Source of the DNA: Tetragonia tetragonoides
Lineage: Eukaryota; Streptophyta; Magnoliopsida; Caryophyllales; Aizoaceae
Length of the DNA stretch: 64,000 nt
Assembly (NCBI GenBank): GCA_038025085.1
Contig: CM076147.1
Coordinates: forward strand, 41,992,266 to 42,056,265
Direction of reading: 5' to 3'
A program made the translations under genes and the position numbers. The notes beneath the pieces are model-generated. The model had not been told where the DNA came from. It ran no database searches and saw nothing but the letters and a program-made list of their open reading frames with translations. This document shows, piece by piece, positions 59,325-64,000 of this stretch (positions within the stretch are counted from its first letter, which is position 1; the number at the start of each line of letters is the position of its first letter).

Positions 59325-61222
59325 ATGTCTGCCGGCGACCAGGAAGTGTCGTCGACGCCGTCCGCGGTAACTTTTTTTTTTCGCAGAATTTGAACCGGGC
59401 GTCCGCAATTTCCGCCCCAACCATGGAGTAGGCGTCTGCAATTTCCGCCTGTTCCATGGGACAGACGGAAACCATAGACGCCTGCACCATGGTTGGGGCG
59501 GAAATTGCGGACGCCTGCTCCATGGGCAGACGGAAACTATAGACGCCTGCACCATGGTTGAGGCGGGAATTGCGGACGCCTGCTCTATGGAGTAGGCGGA
59601 AGTTTCAGACGCTTGTCCCTTGGTTCAGTCGGTTTTGATAGACGTTTGAATTTAAGATTAAGCTAACATTGTTTTCGTTGTTTTCGTTAGGTTCCTTTGG
59701 AGCGGTTCGGTGGTGATGGTGTTGATTACAGTACGCATTTCGTCACTGATGAGTTCTTTGATAGTGATAGAGATGCAATTAATTGGGCAAAACAAATTGC
59801 CCTTACTATCGGGTTTGAGTTGATAATTTCGTCACACAAGAACAATGGAAGCGTAAAATTGTTAAGATGCAATCGATGTGAACGCTACAGAGGGGAATTA
59901 AGAGACTTAGATACTGCTGCTCGGAAGAATACGAAAACAAAGGCTTGTAAATGTACGTTCCAGTTAAGAGCTGAACAAGTGTATGGGTCCAGTAGTTGTA
60001 TGATTGTCACATTGCCTGGGATTAGGGGTACGCACAACCATGACTCTGCTGTGTTTCCTGAGGGATATCGTCAGATGAGTGGTCTTAGTCCTGGGTCAAA
60101 ACAACTCGTTCGTGACATGACTTCGGCACAAACAAAGTCATGTGCTATCTTGGCCGCTATTAAGGAAAATTTTCCCGAGGACAATGCAACTAGACGGCAT
60201 GTGTACAACTACAGAGATCGTATAAGGAAACTTGATTTTGAAGAGAGAGATGTCATTGGTCAGTTTCATCATTTAGCTGTGGAGAATAACTACGTACATT
60301 GGACAAGAGCCGACCCATCTACTAATGAGGTAACTCACGTGTTCATGGCACACCCTACATCAATTCAGTTACTTCGGTCTTTTCTTTGGTTGATTGGCTT
60401 AGATTCCACGTACAAAACAAACAAGTATAAGATGTCGTTTCTTGAGATAGTGGGGAAGACTCCAAGCAATAAGAACTTCCTCATAGCTTATGCCATTATG
60501 AAGGATGAGACTGAGGCAAGCTATGCGTGGGTCTTAGATAAGTTGAGGATGCTTATTGGAAATGATGTACACCCAACAGCAATTGTGACCGATCGTGAGC
60601 TAGGGTTGATGACACCTATTAGAGAGATATTTTCCGAGAGTGCCCATTTGCTCTGTACATGGCACATTAACAAAGTCGTTGAAGACAAAGTGTACAGACT
60701 TTGTGGAAAAGATAAGGCCGTCGCGCAGAGGTTCAAGAATGGGAAGTGAAAATCTATCATGGAAGCTTCCACAGAAGCTGAGTACGATAAAGCAGTGCGT
60801 ACGATGAAGGATACTTGGAGTTCTTACCCTCACGTGATATCCTATGTAGAGGAGACCTAGCTGAGATACACTCGTTATTAGTGATGCAGTGGAGATAGCT
60901 ACGCTTGACATGACTGAGCATCCATCTGAGGACCATCGGTACTTTCACTCTCTCGTCGACGAGGTTAACTCAAGCGACCCGGCAGTTGTGCGCAACATAT
61001 TTGTCCTTATCCATGAGAAGCTTCATCCTGATGCAGCGAGTTACGTCGAACCGGAAGCGAACACGACAGTCAGAGGTCGACCGAGAGGGAGTTCCTCTAC
61101 CAGACGTGATCCTAGTTCATGGGAGTACAGCCAGAGGGGTCGTGGTCGCCCTAGGTCATCCAGTTCGAGCCGCGGGCGTGGTCGTAGCTCATCCTCATCG
61201 AGTAACGTCGTGCGGAGTACTG
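59325..61222 (+). pseudogene. FAR1/MURA-type MULE transposase, disrupted
   Basis: Probable exon 1 at 59325-59366 (MSAGDQEVSSTPSA), then 59691 onward in matching phase. The N-terminal FAR1/WRKY-GCM1-type zinc finger is visible (LRCNRCERYRGE, KACKCTFQL, GTHNHD). The MULE transposase core follows (GLDSTYKTNKYKMSFLEIVG, then IVTDRELGLMTPI and LLCTWHINKVVEDK), so two of the DDE-type acidic residues can be seen. A TGA at 60747 and a TAG at 60858 occur where tryptophan is expected (both G-to-A). The frame then shifts and a large piece is missing, including the usual SWIM zinc finger. A third segment (about 60885-61222) has EDHRYFHSLVDEV and an Arg/Ser/Gly-rich AT-hook-like tail (GRPRGSS) leading into the OTU exon. 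It is almost certainly no longer an active transposase. Confidence 0.85.
59399..59600. repeat. 66-bp tandem repeats with inverted half in the transposase intron
   Basis: CCATGGG-CAGACGGAAAC units start near 59454 and 59520 with a 66-bp period. In addition, 59399-59426 is the exact inverse of 59487-59514 (around TTCCGCCCCAACCATGG). GC-rich and able to fold. Confidence 0.85.
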
Positions 61223-61311
61223 GTATGAAATAATTTTTTAACATGTACATAATGTTGTTAAGTACTTTTTGATAAGTACTATTAATGACTTTATATTATA
61301 TTGTCTTGCAG

Positions 61312-61844
61312 ATGGACACGAAATAGATATCACTGAATTCTATCATGTTAACAAAATTTCAGGAATCATCATACCTTTCATTGAAGGATATCTCGATGTG
61401 GTTGGGGATGGTAATTGCGGTTTCCGTGTCATTGCGGACTACGTTTTCGGAGACCAAGAGCAATGGCGATGGACGAGAGTTTGCATTGCAAACGAAATCT
61501 TAGCTAACCGAGCATTGTACGAACACATATACGTTAACGGGGTTGACGCTGGTTACCGCCGTATTATGTGGGACGGAGGTGCGTGTCACGATGATCACTG
61601 GATGACAGTAGTTGAGGATTTGTTCCCGATTGCCAACATCTTCAATGCAGCGATTATGTTTTTCGGATACGGCAACGGAAGGGGGTTATATGCTTGTTTC
61701 ACTGTGCTACCGTTGCAAGCACCTTCGACTGTTACACGTCCAACTAGGGAATTTGTCATAGGTCATTTAGGTGAATCTTACATGCATTATATCCGTCTGA
61801 ATTTAGGGTCAGATTTCCCTGTTCCTCCGATATGCGCATTATAG
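61312..61844 (+). CDS. OTU-domain cysteine protease exon of the MULE
   Basis: Exon 61312-61844 follows a clean intron (donor 61223, acceptor 61310-61311) and joins the preceding frame as S-T-D-G-H-E. The domain shows the OTU catalytic block VVGDGNCGFRVIA (Asp and Cys) near its start and ESYMHYIRLNLGSDFPVPPI near its end, where the His of YMHY aligns with the usual catalytic histidine. OTU proteases usually remove ubiquitin; in plant MULEs and other transposons such domains occur as captured C-terminal parts. Unlike the adjoining transposase, this ~177-residue stretch has no stop or frameshift. It could be the C-terminal part of one transposase-OTU fusion or an independently expressed exon; no separate good start codon is seen. 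Confidence 0.75.
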
Positions 61845-62179
61845 TTTACTTCCCGTTCTGATAGTGTCGCTGGTTGGGAGCAAATGTATGTTAGGCGAAG
61901 AGCACATTGGGATCGTTTAGCGAGGTTGACGTAATTGAATGTTTTGCGTGATTGTTATATTTTTCTACTTATATCATTGTCACATTTTTGTGTGATTGTT
62001 ATATTTTGCATGTTATATTTTTTCGTGATTATTGGAGGTAAATAAAACAACAAATTACAATAAAACAAAAAAGGTAAATAAAAAACAACAAATTACAATA
62101 ACACAAATAAATAACAATAACAATGAAACTCCAACATAAAAATATAACCAAGTTCATCTAGGGTCATATAAGTAATACA
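61845..62179. other. Spacer between convergent OTU and PMD genes
   Basis: 335 bp of AT-rich DNA with A/C-rich repeats (AACAACAAATTACAATAA, about 62045-62103). It probably contains both polyadenylation regions. No gene is recognised. Confidence 0.6.
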
Positions 62180-64000
62180 TCATTTGGCAGTCCGCCAATC
62201 TCTCATATACTCCTCCATAACCGATCGAGGACCTTCCGCTTGCTCCGGAGGAATCAAAGTAATGAAAGACTCAGCTGCGACGGCTAAACGATTCACCCAC
62301 TGCAAAAAACTAACAATGAGTGTGAGTTCAGAGATATGTAATACGTAAAAAAATATATACACACGAATTCATTTTAGTTAATCACTTACATAATCGCTGT
62401 TGGATCGTGGAGGAATCACAGATCCAGGTGCTGCATCGTCAGGTGTCAGCAGAGGGTGGGAGTGACGGTAGTACCACTCAAGGTAGTCATTCGTACATGT
62501 AGTGGGATCTGACGTGGATGCCTGAAACCCATGGAGAACAAGCATGTAACCTCCCGGGAACATACGCCAAGCATCAGATGATACTCGTACGGGGTACTCA
62601 ACCCTGTACGAACGACTGGTCCATGACCTGATCGCTCTCTCTGGCCTAGTGATCGGGAAAGGGATACTCTGTACGTACCCGATTTGTCGTAAACAACGAC
62701 CAGGCATGTACGGTTCGATAATATCCCGATACCGTAGCCACCCGATGAATACAGTCCTCGGTACAGATGCAACCGGGTCAGAACCGTACGGCAGCCACAC
62801 CACCTACGTAGAAATGTTGAAGTTACGTTGAAGTTAAAAAAACATAGCAAACGACGAAATAAATCATGAACACCGATAACTGCATGACGTACCTCTGACG
62901 CTCGCAGCTGATCCAAGCGTCTACGTAAGGAGTGCAGTCGAACCACGTCCTTGCCCTCAGCCTGGACACTCCATACGCACGCACGGGGAGCGTCGCCGTC
63001 CCCGACAACCATCCGCTCCCGATGAGGTCGGAAGCAGGGAAAGTACTCGTATATCCATGCCTGGAGGAGAGTTAGGCATCCGCAGATGCCCTGAGAATCC
63101 CCCCGACTAGCTATACCGAGCTGACGATATAGGAAGGCGAGGGCAGCAGATCCCCAAGAGAACTCATGCGCCGTTCCGACACCATCCCTCACCTCCATCA
63201 GGCAGGAGGGTCTAATACGGTTACCACTCTTGTCGACAAACAAGGTGGCTCCCATAAGTACCCACATCCAACCTACCGCCTGGATGTCCTCGACTCGGTC
63301 AACAGTTCGGCAAAGGCCAAAAACCGAGTCCGTGAGGACCCCACCGCCCTGCCAGTGGCTATGCATCAGTACATCTCGGGTGACCCCGAGAACCTCCATG
63401 GTCGCCGCCTGCAGCTGCCCATCCCGTCCCTCACTGGAAACGAGCTGTCCCTCTACAGGAATCCGAAGAATATGCCATACATCGTGCAACATGATGGTCA
63501 TCTCTCCGAACGGCATGTGGAACGAGTTCGTATTCGACTGCCACCTTTCAACGAATGCAGATATCAGGGGGAAGTCGATATGTCTGAACATAATGTCTGT
63601 CAGGTGTGATAACCCAGTCCCCTCGATCTGGGCCCTGAGCTCGGGCGACATCTCCGCTCGCCACTCACTCAGCCGCTGACAGACATTGAATCGGTTCTGA
63701 CACTTCAAGAGACCCCTCGTCTCTCCCATCCACATACGAGACGCTACGTGGCCAAGGAAGCTCGGTATGACGCTATCATCCGCCGGTCCACCGGGCACAT
63801 CCCCTGTAACAAGCCACGTAGTGTCGTCCTCCGCTCTAGATCGTTTGCTAGTACTGGACGACCCAGTACTAACAAACTTACCGCCTCTGCCCTTCGCCAC
63901 GCGCCACATCACGGAGGATGATTCGACGCCAATCTGATCCTCGTCCATGGACTGATCCCCGGAGTAGAACTCGCTCGATCCGTAATCGAGTTCATCAGCC
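62180..64000 (-). CDS. Plant mobile domain (PMD) protein, MAIN-like; 5' end may lie outside window
   Basis: Three exons: 62893 to at least 63948, 62390-62803 and 62180-62299 (stop TGA); at least 529 aa from the ATG at 63948. It carries the aminotransferase-like plant mobile domain: GLSHLTDIMFRHIDFPLISAFVERW, FHMPFGEMTIMLHDVWHILRIPVEG, SWGSAALAFLYRQL, LLQAWIYEYFP, and in exon 2 RTVFIGWLRYRDIIEPYMPGR. Host relatives (MAIN/MAIL) act in heterochromatin silencing and transposon control, while most PMD genes are transposon-borne. The ATG at 63948 is the first one inside the window, but the frame stays open upstream to position 64000, so the true start may be further out. All exons are open. It faces the OTU gene tail-to-tail with 335 bp between. 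Confidence 0.85.

Larger units (their letters stand above)
59137..64000 (+). mobile_element. Mutator-like element (MULE) carrying transposase, OTU and PMD genes; right end outside window
   Basis: The left end GGGTGTTGCTATTTACCGCC, followed by further TTAATACCGCCCC-type repeats, resembles MULE terminal inverted repeats. Inside are a degraded FAR1/MURA-type transposase (+), an OTU protease exon (+) and a convergent PMD gene (-). Base composition is GC-richer and more coding-like than the host DNA just left of 59137. The opposite terminal repeat and the 9-bp target duplication are not in the window, so the element boundary on the right, and PMD membership, are inferred. Confidence 0.7.

Noticed and set aside
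63166..63679. Plus-strand open frames of 147-149 codons
   Set aside because: They are antisense shadows of the PMD exon, which carries the recognised domain.
1..64000. CRISPR arrays, operons, Shine-Dalgarno sites or prokaryotic features
   Set aside because: The window is plant nuclear DNA with spliced genes; no regularly spaced short repeats of CRISPR type were seen.

Overview
This is a nuclear genomic window from a flowering plant, most likely a eudicot. Genes are split by short GT-AG introns, intergenic DNA is AT-rich, several proteins look plastid-targeted or plant-specific, and there are MITEs, SINEs, solo LTRs and a Mutator-like transposon. A Caryophyllales or Amaranthaceae-type genome is possible, but the species is not provable from the sequence. 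All gene models below were assembled by eye from family similarity plus splice sites that keep the frame.

Layout: (1) 1-2.9 kb, + strand: 3' end of a plastid glucose-6-phosphate/phosphate translocator. (2) 3.5-9.1 kb, - strand: complete five-exon tryptophan synthase beta chain. Its last intron holds a roughly 310-bp tandem satellite and a 96-bp tandem duplication of the final splice acceptor. (3) 12.4-14.7 kb, +: F-box/LRR/FBD gene. (4) 16.7-20.2 kb, -: six-exon Spg1/Tem1-type small GTPase. (5) 20.2-26.7 kb: repeat-rich intergenic DNA with a Tourist-like MITE, a copia LTR relic and a roughly 950-bp GC-rich element bounded by inverted repeats. (6) 26.7-29.6 kb, -: twin-CX9C (CHCH) protein resembling MICOS subunit Mic19, whose 5'UTR intron carries a broken duplicate of its own coding start. 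(7) 29.6-34.5 kb: a MITE, a complete solo LTR with 5-bp target duplication, a SINE, and two hairpin-forming inverted repeats. (8) 34.5-38.7 kb, +: IDN2/FDM-type XS-XH protein of RNA-directed DNA methylation. (9) 38.7-44.4 kb: intergenic DNA with duplications and simple repeats. (10) 44.4-47.9 kb, -: secreted Ole e 1-like protein, with a nested SINE/hAT-MITE insertion in its single coding intron. (11) 51.9-58.7 kb, -: thirteen-coding-exon MHK/CDKF-type protein kinase. (12) 59.1-64.0 kb: one end of a large Mutator-like element. It carries a broken FAR1/MURA-type transposase, an intact OTU-protease exon and a convergent plant-mobile-domain (PMD) gene that runs off the window.

The host genes are unrelated housekeeping, regulatory or signalling genes and do not form a cluster. 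The most notable material is the transposon at the right end (transposase, OTU protease and PMD in one element), the hairpins upstream of the RdDM gene IDN2, and the in-frame duplication of a splice acceptor in the tryptophan synthase gene.
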